A DNA stretch of 64,000 nucleotides, from contig JADJPD010000010.1 in the NCBI GenBank assembly GCA_016713435.1, positions 310,001 through 374,000 of the forward strand, written 5' to 3'. Below, piece by piece: positions 1 through 9,396 of the stretch. Numbering within the stretch: position 1 is the first letter of the stretch; every line of letters begins with the position of its first letter. The notes under the pieces are model-generated. The model did not search any database and had not been told where the DNA came from. It saw only the letters and a program-made list of their open reading frames with translations. The position numbers were made by a program, and so were the translations under genes. The stretch is from Gemmatimonadota bacterium (GTDB lineage: Bacteria; Gemmatimonadota; Gemmatimonadetes; Gemmatimonadales; GWC2-71-9).

Positions 1-553
1 GAGTCGGCCCGGGCGCGCCAGACGGGGGTCCACGCCCGCTCCATGCCGCCCAGCATGGCGCCCACCAGCGCCTCGGGGGTGGCGGGGAGGGGCAGGGTGT
101 AGGTCTCGGGGAGGAGGAAGCCCTCGAGGGTGGGGCGGTCCACGGCGGCCTGGCGGAGCAGGGCGGGATCGCGCGCGGCGGCCAGGAAGGCGGCGGCGTC
201 GAGGCCGTAGCGTGCCGCCATGACGGTCGCCATTTCGGCGAGTGTCAGGCCCTCGGGCACGGTGATCTTCTGCACCGCCACGCGGCCGGTGCGGAGGATG
301 GCCAGGATGTCCTTTGGCCCGGTGCCCATCGCCACGTCGTAGATGCCGGCCCGGATCTTCCGGTCCCCGCCCGTGAGGCGGCTGACGAGGCGGAAGCCGA
401 GGGGCGAGGTGATGAGGCCGCGGGCGGCGAGGGTGTCGCCCACCTGGCGGACGCTGGCGCCGGCGGGGACGGTGAACCGGACCACCTCGCCGGTGGCGGC
501 GGGGCGCCGCAGGCCGCAAGGAGGAGCGCCGCGGCGGGCAGGTGGCGCCTCAC
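1..553 (-). CDS. mltG: Endolytic murein transglycosylase MltG (YceG-like), N-terminal part, frameshifted, cut by window edge
   Basis: MltG cleaves nascent peptidoglycan glycan strands near the synthesis machinery at the inner membrane. The GTG start at 553 overlaps the ruvX stop and encodes a lipoprotein-type signal (MRRHLPAAALLLAAC, lipobox LAAC). The family body is in another frame from about 494 downward: VVRFTVPAGASVRQVGDTLA, then IRAGIYDVAMGTGPKDIL, KITVPEGLTLAEMA and LEGFLLPETYTLPLP, typical of YceG proteins. One extra C in the run at 501-504 would join the signal to the body, so a one-base deletion is likely. The reading frame is open to the left window edge. It is third in a rho-ruvX-mltG gene series. 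Family identity is clear; whether the break is real or an assembly error is open. Confidence 0.85.
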
Positions 554-1002
554 GTGGCGCCCCCGCGGCGGATGTCCAGGAAGGCCTGCAGCACGAGGGC
601 GGCGGCGAGCGCGTCCACGTCCTCGCGCCGGCCGCGGGTGGAGCCGCCCTGCTCGCGGATCAGCGTGTGGACCCGTGCGGTGGTCATCCGCTCGTCCTGG
701 AACTCGACGGGGAGGCCGGTGCGGGCGCCTACCTGGCCGGCCAGCTCGCGGGCGGCGGCGGCACTCGGGCCTTCGTCTCCGTCGGGGGTGAGCGGGAGGC
801 CGACGATGAGGCCGACGGGCCGGTGCTCGGCCACGAGCTCGAGGAAGCGCGGCATGGGGAAGCGCTTGCCGGGGCGGCGCACGAGGGTCTCGAGGGGACT
901 CGCCAGGCGCTGGCCCTCATCGGAAAGGGCGAGGCCCAAGCGGACCTCGCCCCAGTCGATGGCGATCACCCTTCCCTCGCGCGGAATCATCTCGATCGAC
1001 AT
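550..1002 (-). CDS. ruvX: Putative Holliday junction resolvase / pre-16S rRNA nuclease RuvX (YqgF)
   Basis: This 150-residue protein has the normal length of the RNase H-like YqgF family, implicated in 16S rRNA 5'-end processing and proposed as a Holliday junction resolvase. The first acidic motif is IAIDWGEVRLGLALSD (D16). It is followed by the strand VGLIVGLPLTPDG (about 63-75), the second acidic site FQDERMTTARVH (E104) and the C-terminal DVDALAAALVLQAFLD (D128/D130). Its stop overlaps the mltG GTG start by four bases, and rho lies 54 bases upstream on the same strand. The ruvX-mltG pairing is common in bacteria and supports both calls. Confidence 0.93.
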   Translation of the reverse strand: MSIEMIPREGRVIAIDWGEVRLGLALSDEGQRLASPLETLVRRPGKRFPMPRFLELVAEHRPVGLIVGLPLTPDGDEGPSAAAARELAGQVGARTGLPVEFQDERMTTARVHTLIREQGGSTRGRREDVDALAAALVLQAFLDIRRGGAT

Positions 1003-1056
1003 TCCACACCGGGGCGCGGCCCAAGGGCCGCGCTTTCGATGCGGAACGATGGTCGG

Positions 1057-2406
1057 TTATTGGGCCATCGTCGCGAAGAATTCCTTGTTGCTCTTGGTGC
1101 GCTTCATGCGCTCCAGCAGGAACTCGAGGGCCTCGACGGGCGGCATGTCGGCCAGGAAGTTGCGCAGCAGGTAGACGCGGTTGAGCTCGTCCTTGTCCAT
1201 GAGGAGCTCTTCCTTGCGGGTGCTGGTGCGCTGGATGTCGATGGCCGGGTAGATGCGGCGGTCGGCCAGGCGCCGGTCGAGGACCAGTTCCATGTTGCCG
1301 GTGCCCTTGAACTCCTCGAAGATCACCTCGTCCATGCGGCTGCCGGTGTCGATGAGCGCCGTGGCGATGATGGTGAGCGAGCCGCCGCCCTCGATGTTCC
1401 GCGCGGCGCCGAAGAAGCGCTTGGGCTTCTGGAGCGCGTTGGCGTCGACACCGCCGGAGAGGATCTTGCCCGAGTGGGGCACCACCACGTTGTGCGCGCG
1501 GGCGAGGCGGGTGATGCTGTCCAGCAGGATGACCACGTCACGCCCGTGCTCCACGAGGCGCTTGGCCTTCTCGATGACCATGTCGGCCACCTGCACGTGC
1601 CGGTCGGCCGGCTCGTCGAAGGTGGAGGAGATGACCTCCGCCTTGACGTTCTCCTGCATGTCGGTGACTTCCTCGGGCCGCTCGTCGATGAGCAGCACGA
1701 TGAGCACGACCTCGGGGTGGTTCTCGCTGATGGAGTTGGCCAGCTTCTGCATCAGGATCGTCTTGCCCGCCTTCGGCGGGGCCACGATCAGGCCGCGCTG
1801 GCCCTTGCCGATCGGGGAGAGCAGGTCCACCACGCGCATCGAGAGGTCGCTGGTGGTCTTCCGCTCCAGGACGATGCGCCGGTCGGGGTAGCGCGGGCGC
1901 AGGTTGTCGAAGGCGATCCGGTGCTTGGTCTTCTCCGGCTCCTCGTAGTTGACGCTCTCCACCTTGAGGAGGGCCAGGTAGCGCTCCCCCTCCTTGGGGG
2001 GGCGGACCTGCCCCATCACCGTATCGCCGGTGCGCAGGTCGAAGCGCTTGATCTGGCTCGGGCTGACGTAGATGTCGTCGGGCCCGTAGAGATAGTTCCA
2101 GTCCTGGCTGCGGAGGAACCCGTAGCCCTCGGGCAGGATCTCGAGGACCCCCTCGCCGCGGATGACCGTGTCCTGGTCGAGCAGGGTCTGCTCGATCCGG
2201 AAGATCAGGTCCTGCTTGCGGAGGCCCGAGTAGTTGGTGATGTTGAGCTGTTCGGCCAGCTGATGCAGCTCGCCGACCGACTTCTGCTTGAGCTCGGCGA
2301 TATCCACAGGTGACGTGCTCCGCTCTGGGGTGCTCCGCTCGGGAGTGCTCCGCTCGGGGGAAGCGGCCCGCTGCTGCGCGGGCGGACGAGCCTTGGGGGC
2401 AGGCAA
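1057..2406 (-). CDS. rho: Transcription termination factor Rho
   Basis: Rho is a hexameric RNA-dependent ATPase helicase that terminates transcription. Counting from the TTG at 2406 (449 residues), the Rho N-terminal helical domain starts at VDIAELKQKSVGELHQL (34-50). The cold-shock-like RNA-binding fold contains LPEGYGFLRS (about 91-100) and the Walker A loop is APPKAGKT (209-216). Further conserved stretches include LIDERPEEVTDM and SGGVDANALQKPKRFFGAARN. Two starts are possible. TTG 2406 adds 33 Pro/Ala/Ser-rich residues with a repeated STPER unit and has no evident ribosome site. GTG 2307 gives a 416-residue protein close to the usual length, with GGAG upstream. I lean towards GTG 2307 but give the longer frame. 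Confidence 0.96.
   Translation of the reverse strand: MPAPKARPPAQQRAASPERSTPERSTPERSTSPVDIAELKQKSVGELHQLAEQLNITNYSGLRKQDLIFRIEQTLLDQDTVIRGEGVLEILPEGYGFLRSQDWNYLYGPDDIYVSPSQIKRFDLRTGDTVMGQVRPPKEGERYLALLKVESVNYEEPEKTKHRIAFDNLRPRYPDRRIVLERKTTSDLSMRVVDLLSPIGKGQRGLIVAPPKAGKTILMQKLANSISENHPEVVLIVLLIDERPEEVTDMQENVKAEVISSTFDEPADRHVQVADMVIEKAKRLVEHGRDVVILLDSITRLARAHNVVVPHSGKILSGGVDANALQKPKRFFGAARNIEGGGSLTIIATALIDTGSRMDEVIFEEFKGTGNMELVLDRRLADRRIYPAIDIQRTSTRKEELLMDKDELNRVYLLRNFLADMPPVEALEFLLERMKRTKSNKEFFATMAQ
2315..2359. repeat. Three tandem 15-bp units at the 5' end of rho
   Basis: The unit GTGCTCCGCTCKGGR is repeated three times head to tail with one or two mismatches. Read on the minus strand in the rho frame it encodes a five-residue STPER-type repeat. 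If rho starts at GTG 2307, the repeat lies in the leader rather than the protein. Copy number could vary by slippage. Confidence 0.8.
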
Positions 2407-2551
2407 ATGATTACGGGGTCGAGAGTGGACGACGGACCGGGCGGCCCGCGGATGCTCGGATTGTGACGATGAAGGGACTACCGGGCGAGTACAGGACCAT
2501 CGCAGGAGCGCCCCATAATAGAATTTGCCGGCTGGACCGTCAAGGGTTCCC

Positions 2552-3681
2552 GTGGATGACCTGACCCGCTGTTTCCTGACGTGGCGGGTGATCCGGGCGG
2601 GAAACCGGGAAGTGCTCGAGGGCCTCGTGGCCCCGGCCCACCGGGGCCCCTCCGCCGACCTCCAGGCCGCCCTCCGGCGCTGGCCCCACGCCGCCTACTT
2701 CACCCGACAAGATCGGAGCGAACTGGTCCTGGTCCGGCCCGTCGGCCTCCCCCGCCGGGAGCGGTGGATCCTGCACCTCGGGCTCCTGGTGGTGACGGCC
2801 GCCTGCGCCCTCGGGGCCGGTGCGACCCTGGCCGGTACCTACCATCCCCCGTACGGGAGCGGGTTCTTCGGCGTCCTGCGGGCCGCCGCCGGCTTCCTGC
2901 CCGACTTCCTCCGCCAGCCCCCCGAGGTGCTCCTGAGCGGCTGGCCCTTTGCGGCCTCGCTGCTCGGCATCCTCCTGGTTCATGAACTGGGCCATTACGT
3001 CCGGGCCGCGCGGTACTCGATCGACGTCTCGCCCCCCTTCCTGCTCCCCATCCCGCCCACCCTCTCCCCGATCGGCAGCCTCGGGGCGTTCCTGAAGCTG
3101 CGGTCGCCGGTGGTCGACCGGCTGCAGCTGCTGGACGTGGGGGCGGGCGGGCCGCTGGCGGGGTTCGTGGTGACGCTCGGGGTGCTCTACTGGGGCTACG
3201 CCAGTTCCACGCCCTTCGGGGAGGGACTCGGCTACGGGCGGACGTTCATCGAGCTGGCCGGGAGCCCGCTGGCGCTCGGCGATTCGTACCTGACCTCGCT
3301 CGTCCGGGAGCACTTCTTCCCCGGTGTGGCGTCGCTCCGGCTCAGCCTGCCGGCCTTTGCCGGGTGGGCGGGCGCCCTGATCACCGGCCTCAACCTGCTG
3401 CCGCTCTCCCAGCTCGACGGGGGCCACGTCTCCTACAGTCTCCTGGGCCGCAAGCAGGCGCCGCTCGGGCTGGTCGCGCTGATCGGCCTGGTCTACCTGT
3501 CGCAGTACTGGGTGGCGTGGCTGGTGTGGGTGGTGCTGACCCTCGTGGTGGGCGGGTGGCGCTGGACCCACCCCTCGGTGCTGCACCCGGAGCGGGCGGT
3601 CCCTGGTCCCGGCAGCTGGTGGGCTGGCTCTGTGTAGCGGTCTTCATCCTGACCTTCGTGCCGGTCCCCTTCCAGCAATAG
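2552..3681 (+). CDS. Site-2 protease family zinc metallopeptidase (M50), frameshifted near the C-terminus
   Basis: This is a multi-pass membrane protease of the S2P/EGY-like type, which cuts substrates within the membrane. The zinc motif HELGH is at residues 144-148 from GTG 2552, and the second motif is NLLPLSQLDGGH, carrying the conserved Asp ligand. At least six hydrophobic segments are visible. GTG 2552 has AAGGG five bases upstream; TTG 2525 is an in-frame alternative. The initial frame stops at 3637 after a non-family tail, whereas another frame carries the expected last helix LVGWLCVAVFILTFVPVPF, ending at 3681. One missing C in the CCC at 3608-3610 would restore PGPRQLVGW. Substrate unknown; divergent from rho. 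Confidence 0.85.
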
Positions 3682-3742
3682 GGGCGGCCCCCGGGGTGTC
3701 GTCCGGCACCGGCCGACGTATATTGCGCGCACCGTCCTTGCC

Positions 3743-3961
3743 ATGCCCGCTCCCCCCCATCCCGGGCCTCGCACCGTGACTGCTGAGAGCGACAAGTTCC
3801 ACAAGCTGCGCCACGACCTGTCCAATCCCCTGTCCGCGCTGCTGGCGGAGACCCAACTCCTCCTGCTCAACGAGTCGCGCCTCGACTCCGAGACGCTGAC
3901 CAGTCTCCGCGAGATCGAGGCGCTGGCGGTCCGGATGCGGACCATCCTGCGGGAGACCTGA
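3743..3961 (+). CDS. Stand-alone histidine-kinase dimerisation/phosphoacceptor (HisKA-like) small protein
   Basis: This 72-residue protein consists almost entirely of one helical hairpin. Helix 1 has an H-box-like KFHKLRHDLSNPLSALLAE with H24 in phosphoacceptor position. Helix 2 is LTSLREIEALAVRMRTILRE. There is no ATP-binding HATPase domain, receiver or membrane segment. A GTG at 3776 is an alternative start that trims 11 Pro-rich residues. TATATT at 3719-3724 could be a -10 element, without a clear -35. The C-terminus is three bases from the convergent RDD-SpoIIM gene. It could serve as a phosphotransfer protein or kinase decoy. That role is inference; only the fold resemblance is seen. Confidence 0.7.
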   Translation: MPAPPHPGPRTVTAESDKFHKLRHDLSNPLSALLAETQLLLLNESRLDSETLTSLREIEALAVRMRTILRET

Positions 3962-3964
3962 GTC

Positions 3965-5761
3965 TCACTCTCCCGGCGCGATGAGCGCCCGGACCTGGGT
4001 GCGGGCCGGCCAGCCGTTGGCCAGGAAGAGGAGCAGCAGCACGAGGCTCGCCCCGCTCACGCCGAGGCGGTAGGGGAGCGGGACCTCACTGGCCGACACG
4101 AAGCCCTCGATCAGCCCCGCGATCACGAGCAGCACGACGGTGGCCCCCACCAGCCGGACGCCGAGGCGCCCGGCCAGGACCAGGGCGTCGCCGCGACGGT
4201 AGTCGCCGGGGGCGAGCAGGGCCCGGCCCAGCAGGAACCCCGCCGCGCCCGCCAGCCAGATGGCGAACAGCTCGAGCACGCCGTGCCCCACCACGAAGGT
4301 CCAGAGGTAGCCCGCCAGCCCCACGTTGGCGAAGTGGCCCGTGGCGGAGCCGAGGTAGAGGCCATTGAAGGCCAGCAGCAGCAGCGAGCCCACCCCCGCG
4401 AAGATCCCCGCCGCGAAACAGACCAGCGCCACCTTGATGTTGTTGGTCATGATCTGCGAGGCCACCAGCGGCCGGACCTCGGCCTCGGCCTCGAAATAGC
4501 CCCGGCCGGCGGCGACGCGCTCGCGGCCGGCCTCGGCGCGCTCGAGCATCACGGGCGGCAGGACCTCCTCGGCGAGCCCCGGCTGTTCCACCAGCAGGAG
4601 GTAGCCGGCGGCGGCCGGGAGGGCGAAGGCGAGGAAGGCCGCGAGCACCGTGCGCCACGCCACCAGGATCGTGGCCGGGCACTCCCGGGTGAGGAACTCC
4701 CAGAGCCACCGCCCCGGCCGTCGCTCGTCGCGGTAGAGCGCGTTGTGGCCGGCGGCCACCAGCCGCTCGAGCCGGCTCCGCACCGGGGCGGGCGCGCGGT
4801 AGGTGCGGGCCCGGGCCAGGTCGGCGGCGATCTCCCGGTAGCGGGCGGCGAAGTCGGGCAGCTCGGCGGCGGCGAAGCTGTCGAGCCCCGAGGTGGCGGC
4901 GCGGGTGGCGAGCTGCTCGAACTCGGCCCAGCGCGGGGCCTGTCGCGCCACCAGCCGCTCGGCCACGCCGCCTGACGGAGCCTGACCGGGGGCCGCGGCG
5001 GGCGCCGCGCTGCGGCCGCCGAAGCGGCCCTGGCGGCGGGCGGTCTCATCGGCGAGGAGCCAGGTGAGGAAGCCGAGCGCGTCGGGCGGGCGCACGGGGT
5101 AGCGGGCGCCGAAGCGCTGCACCAGGCCGGCCGCGAGGCGGTCGCGCACGTCGGGCGGGAGGGCGGGGGCGCGCTCGGCGAACTCGCGCAGCAGCCGGAA
5201 CTCGTCGTCGGCGAGCTGGGGGAGGCCCGCCGGCTCCACGCCGGCGGCCGGGGCCGCCGCGACGGGGGCGACGGCCTGGTGCGGCCGGTCGCGCACCACG
5301 ATGGTGCCGGCCACGAGGTCGCCGAGCCGCTTGGCGGTGGGGTGGAGGCCCACGATGACGCCGCCGAGGAGGTAGCCGCCGGGCATGAAGTCGGCGATGC
5401 GCAGCAGGTTGCGGAGGGCGGCGGCCCCCAGGGTGACGGGGTGGCCGCTGTCGCGGATCACCCGGATGCCGACACGGCGCTTGCCGGGCGTCTGTCCGTG
5501 CCAGAACGCCTCGAAGAAGGCGAAATAGCCCCACAGTACCGCGAAGTAGCCGAAGCCGAGCAGCGCCATGGCCAGGGCGCTGTCGCCGACCCCCATCAGC
5601 CCCACGGCGAGCGCCAGCGCGATGGTGCCGAGGCCCAGGAGGACGGCGTCGTAGATGGCGGCCAGCGCGCGCGAGCCGAGCCCGGCGATCTCGTAGTCGA
5701 TGACGACGAGCTCGGGGGTCTCGACCTCGAGGTGCTGGCGGTAGTCGGTGGGCGTGGTCAT
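3965..5761 (-). CDS. RDD domain - SpoIIM (DUF95) fusion membrane protein
   Basis: The protein has 598 residues in two membrane parts. The N-terminal RDD domain (about 15-155) starts VVIDYEIAGLGSRALAAIYD and includes FWHGQTPGKRRVGIRVIRDSG and the typical AKRLGDLVAGTIVVRD. A mostly soluble Ala/Pro-rich linker follows (about 160-340). The stage II sporulation protein M-like integral membrane region (about 345-590) includes ILVAWRTVLAAFLAFALPAA, IMTNNIKVALVCFAAGIFAG and WTFVVGHGVLELFAIWLAG. SpoIIM-like proteins outside sporulators are common beside RDD, MoxR and DUF58 genes, and this gene is divergent from such a cluster across about 100 bases. Here the two parts are one polypeptide. A role in membrane transport or envelope stress is inferred from context only. 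Confidence 0.88.
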   Translation of the reverse strand: MTTPTDYRQHLEVETPELVVIDYEIAGLGSRALAAIYDAVLLGLGTIALALAVGLMGVGDSALAMALLGFGYFAVLWGYFAFFEAFWHGQTPGKRRVGIRVIRDSGHPVTLGAAALRNLLRIADFMPGGYLLGGVIVGLHPTAKRLGDLVAGTIVVRDRPHQAVAPVAAAPAAGVEPAGLPQLADDEFRLLREFAERAPALPPDVRDRLAAGLVQRFGARYPVRPPDALGFLTWLLADETARRQGRFGGRSAAPAAAPGQAPSGGVAERLVARQAPRWAEFEQLATRAATSGLDSFAAAELPDFAARYREIAADLARARTYRAPAPVRSRLERLVAAGHNALYRDERRPGRWLWEFLTRECPATILVAWRTVLAAFLAFALPAAAGYLLLVEQPGLAEEVLPPVMLERAEAGRERVAAGRGYFEAEAEVRPLVASQIMTNNIKVALVCFAAGIFAGVGSLLLLAFNGLYLGSATGHFANVGLAGYLWTFVVGHGVLELFAIWLAGAAGFLLGRALLAPGDYRRGDALVLAGRLGVRLVGATVVLLVIAGLIEGFVSASEVPLPYRLGVSGASLVLLLLFLANGWPARTQVRALIAPGE

Positions 5762-5863
5762 GGGGTGTGCGTGGCTTCCCCAATGTACGGCAGTGGTGGT
5801 TCACTTCCCAAGGGCCCGGGCCGGGCGCATCTTGGTGCTTCCCTCGTCGCGGAGTCGCTCGGC

Positions 5864-6631
5864 ATGGCCGCACCGGTCCTCAAGCCGCTCTCCCTCGGGG
5901 AGGTGCTGGACATCTCCTTCGGGCTGTACCGGACGCTGTTCACCCCGCTCTTCCTCGTCACGCTGGCCACCCGCGCGGTGCCGCTGCTCATCGAGGTGTA
6001 TGTGGAGGCCTCGGGGGGGCTGCTGGCCCAGCCGCTGCTGTACGCCGTGAACCTGGTGCTCAACGTGGTGCTCGGCGCCGTGGCGGCGGCGGCGTCGACC
6101 TTCGTGATCGCGGAGAACTACCTGGGGCGGCCGCTCACGGCCGGGGCGGCCTTTGCCCGCTCCACGCCCTTCATCGGGCGGCTCATCCTGGTGGCGCTCC
6201 TCTCCACGCTGCTGCTCGGGTTCGGCATGCTGCTGCTCGTGATCCCGTTCTTCATCCTGCTGCCCGGGCTGGTGCTGGCCACGCCCGCGCTGGTGCTGGA
6301 GGACCTGCCGGGGGCGGTGGATGCCCTGGGGCGAGCGTGGTCGCTGTCGCGCGGGTTCCGCTTCCGGGTGTTCGTGGCCATGATGGTGGTGTTCACCCTG
6401 ATCGTCATCCCGTTCATTGCGCTCGGCATGTTCATGGTGTCGCAGGGCACCCTGGAGGCCACCACGGCACTGAACTCCGAGGGGCTGCTGGCGGTGGCGC
6501 TCGCGGCGCTCATCCAGACGCTGATCTACCCCCTCCTCTACGCCGTGCTCACGGTGCTCTACTACGACCTCCGCGTCCGCAAGGAGGCCTACGACCTCGA
6601 GGTGCTGGCCGCCGACCTGGGCGCCGCCTGA
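5864..6631 (+). CDS. Multi-pass membrane protein, GDPD-membrane-domain-like
   Basis: This 255-residue integral membrane protein opens with LKPLSLGEVLDISFGLYRTLF, the start seen in the membrane domain family associated with glycerophosphoryl diester phosphodiesterases. Five or six long hydrophobic segments follow, including LILVALLSTLLLGFGMLLLV and VFVAMMVVFTLIVIPFIAL. The motif LEDLPGAVDALGRAWSLSRG is the conserved cytosolic loop of that family. It is first in the plus-strand set with the DUF4129, DUF4350, MoxR and DUF58 genes, two bases before the DUF4129 start. No enzyme domain is present. Function unknown; probably a structural or transport partner of the cluster. Confidence 0.75.
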   Translation: MAAPVLKPLSLGEVLDISFGLYRTLFTPLFLVTLATRAVPLLIEVYVEASGGLLAQPLLYAVNLVLNVVLGAVAAAASTFVIAENYLGRPLTAGAAFARSTPFIGRLILVALLSTLLLGFGMLLLVIPFFILLPGLVLATPALVLEDLPGAVDALGRAWSLSRGFRFRVFVAMMVVFTLIVIPFIALGMFMVSQGTLEATTALNSEGLLAVALAALIQTLIYPLLYAVLTVLYYDLRVRKEAYDLEVLAADLGAA

Positions 6632-6633
6632 CG

Positions 6634-7251
6634 ATGCCGGCGCAGGCTGTCCCCGCCGCCGACTCGCTGCGCGCCGTGCTGGACACGGTCTTCGCCGCGC
6701 CGGCGTACGACTGGGAAGAGCGGCGCCACCCGCTGGCCTTCCTGCTGCGCTGGTGGCGGGCCCTGGTGGACTGGCTCTTCGACCTCAAGGAGACCAACCC
6801 CACGCTGTATTCGGTGGTGTTCTGGGTGCTCGTCACCATCGTGGTGGCGATCCTGGTGCATGCGGCCTACGTGTTCGTGCAGACCCTCCGCGCCGCGCGG
6901 CGGCCCGCCGAGGCCCGGCTGGCCGACGCGCCCGCGCGCCGCGACGCGCGCTGGTTCCGCGCCGAGGCGGAGCGCCACGCCGCCGCCGGGCGGCTCACCC
7001 TCGCCATGCAGGCGGACTTCCTGGCGCTGGCCCTCGAGCTGGACCAGCGGTCCCTGCTGCGCTACCACCCGAGCAAGACGCCGGCGGAGTACGCCCGGGA
7101 GGCGCAGCTGGGCGCGGCGGCCCGGGACGAGTTCCGCGAGCTGGTGCGGGGGCTCTACCGGGCGGCCTTCGGTGGGGCGCCGGTCACGGCGGACGAGGCG
7201 GCGGCGTGGCGGGCCCGGAGCGGCGTGGGGCGGTATGCGGGCGCGCACTGA
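6634..7251 (+). CDS. DUF4129 domain membrane protein
   Basis: The 205-residue protein has one transmembrane helix near residue 65 (YSVVFWVLVTIVVAILVHAA). After it comes the cytoplasmic DUF4129 region, with AEARLADAPARRDARWFRAEAERHAA and the C-terminal helical part KTPAEYAREAQLGAAARDEF and ELVRGLYRAAFGG. DUF4129 proteins usually sit between a MoxR/DUF58 pair and transglutaminase-like or DUF4350 proteins, as here. The reading frame overlaps the next gene by 17 bases, so co-translation is likely. Molecular function unknown. Confidence 0.8.
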   Translation: MPAQAVPAADSLRAVLDTVFAAPAYDWEERRHPLAFLLRWWRALVDWLFDLKETNPTLYSVVFWVLVTIVVAILVHAAYVFVQTLRAARRPAEARLADAPARRDARWFRAEAERHAAAGRLTLAMQADFLALALELDQRSLLRYHPSKTPAEYAREAQLGAAARDEFRELVRGLYRAAFGGAPVTADEAAAWRARSGVGRYAGAH

Positions 7252-8415
7252 GGCGCTGGTCGGGGTGGTGTCGCTGGCGCTGCTCGCCACGGTGGCGGCG
7301 GCGCTGGGCGGCCGCGAGAACCGCGGCGAGGCCACCGACTCCCGCGCCTCGAGCTACGTGGCCGGGCCCTACGGCACCCGCGGCCTCGCCGACGCGCTCA
7401 CCCGGCTCGGCGTGGACGTGCGCCGCCACCGCACCGGGGCCCGGCGCCTGCCGGACACCGAGGACTCGCTTCGCACCGCGCTGGTCCTCGCGGACCCCGT
7501 GATGGTGCCCTCCCTCGAGGAGGTGACGCGCTTCGTGGCCTGGGCGGGCGAGCGCCCGGGGCGCGACCTCGTGGTTGCCGGGCGCGGGGCCGAGGGGCTC
7601 CTCGGGTGCTACGGCCTGACGGTGGACTGGCGCGGCGCGGACAGCCTGGCGGTGGCCGGGAACGGCCCCTGGCCGGCGGTGGAGGCCGTGCTGGGCGCTC
7701 ACTCGGAGGCGGAGATCGCCGACTCGAGCCGCGGCGAGGATGCGGGGACTGCGCGCTGCGTGGTCCCCGTGGTGGCGCGGGCGGACACGCTGCTCACGAC
7801 GCGGTCGGGACGCGTGGTGGCGCTCCGGCTGTGGCTGGCGGACGGGGCCCGCAGCATCGTGGCGCTGGCGGATGCGGGGCTGCTCCGGAACCGGGCGCTC
7901 CGGGAGACGGCCGCCGGCCCCTTTGCCCTGGGCCTCTTCGTGGGACGCTACGACCGGGTGGTGTTCGAGGAGACGAGCCAGGGCTTCGGCGCCGGCGGGT
8001 CGCTGGGCGACGCGGTGCTGGCGTGGAGCTGGCGGTCGCCGCTCGGCTGGGCGGCGTGGCAGGTGGCCGGGGTCGGGCTGCTGGTGCTGCTGGCGGGGGC
8101 CATCCGCTTCGGGCCCGTGCGCCGGCTGGGCGGGCGGCGGCGCCGGTCGTCGCTGGAGCACGTGCGCGCGCTGGCCACGGCGCTCGCCGCCGCGCGCGGG
8201 CACGACGTGGCCATCCAGGCCATGCTCCGCGGGCTCCGCCGCCGGCTCAACCCCGCCGCGCGGGTCCGGGGGGACCCCGGCCCGTGGCTCCGGCAGCTGC
8301 AGGACCATGCCCGCAGCCCGCGCGCGCAGGCGGAGACCAGGACGTTGCAGGCACTCACCAGGCCCGGGCAGGACGCCGATGGCGTGCTCCGGGCCGCCAC
8401 TGCCGTGGAGGACCT

Positions 8416-8437
<22 letters not shown>
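7235..8437 (+). CDS. DUF4350 domain-containing membrane protein
   Basis: This 400-residue protein has an N-terminal helix (ALVGVVSLALLATVAAALGG) that can act as signal anchor. The extracytoplasmic DUF4350 domain includes SSYVAGPYGTRGLADALTRL and shows a GATase-like pattern of alternating strands. A second helix near residue 275 (AAWQVAGVGLLVLLAGAIRF) precedes an Arg-rich cytoplasmic tail with EHVRALATALAAARGHDVAI. DUF4350 proteins are typical partners of MoxR ATPases and DUF58 proteins. ATG 7235 lies inside the DUF4129 gene. The stop overlaps the chosen MoxR start. Its ligand or client is not known. Confidence 0.8.

Positions 8438-9392
<955 letters not shown>

Positions 9393-9396
<4 letters not shown>

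Noticed and set aside
5279..5863. Longer N-terminus for the membrane protein ending at 6631
   Set aside because: The extension to 5279 is antisense to the RDD-SpoIIM gene and low in complexity. The family start is at MAAPVLKPLSLGEVLD, ATG 5864.
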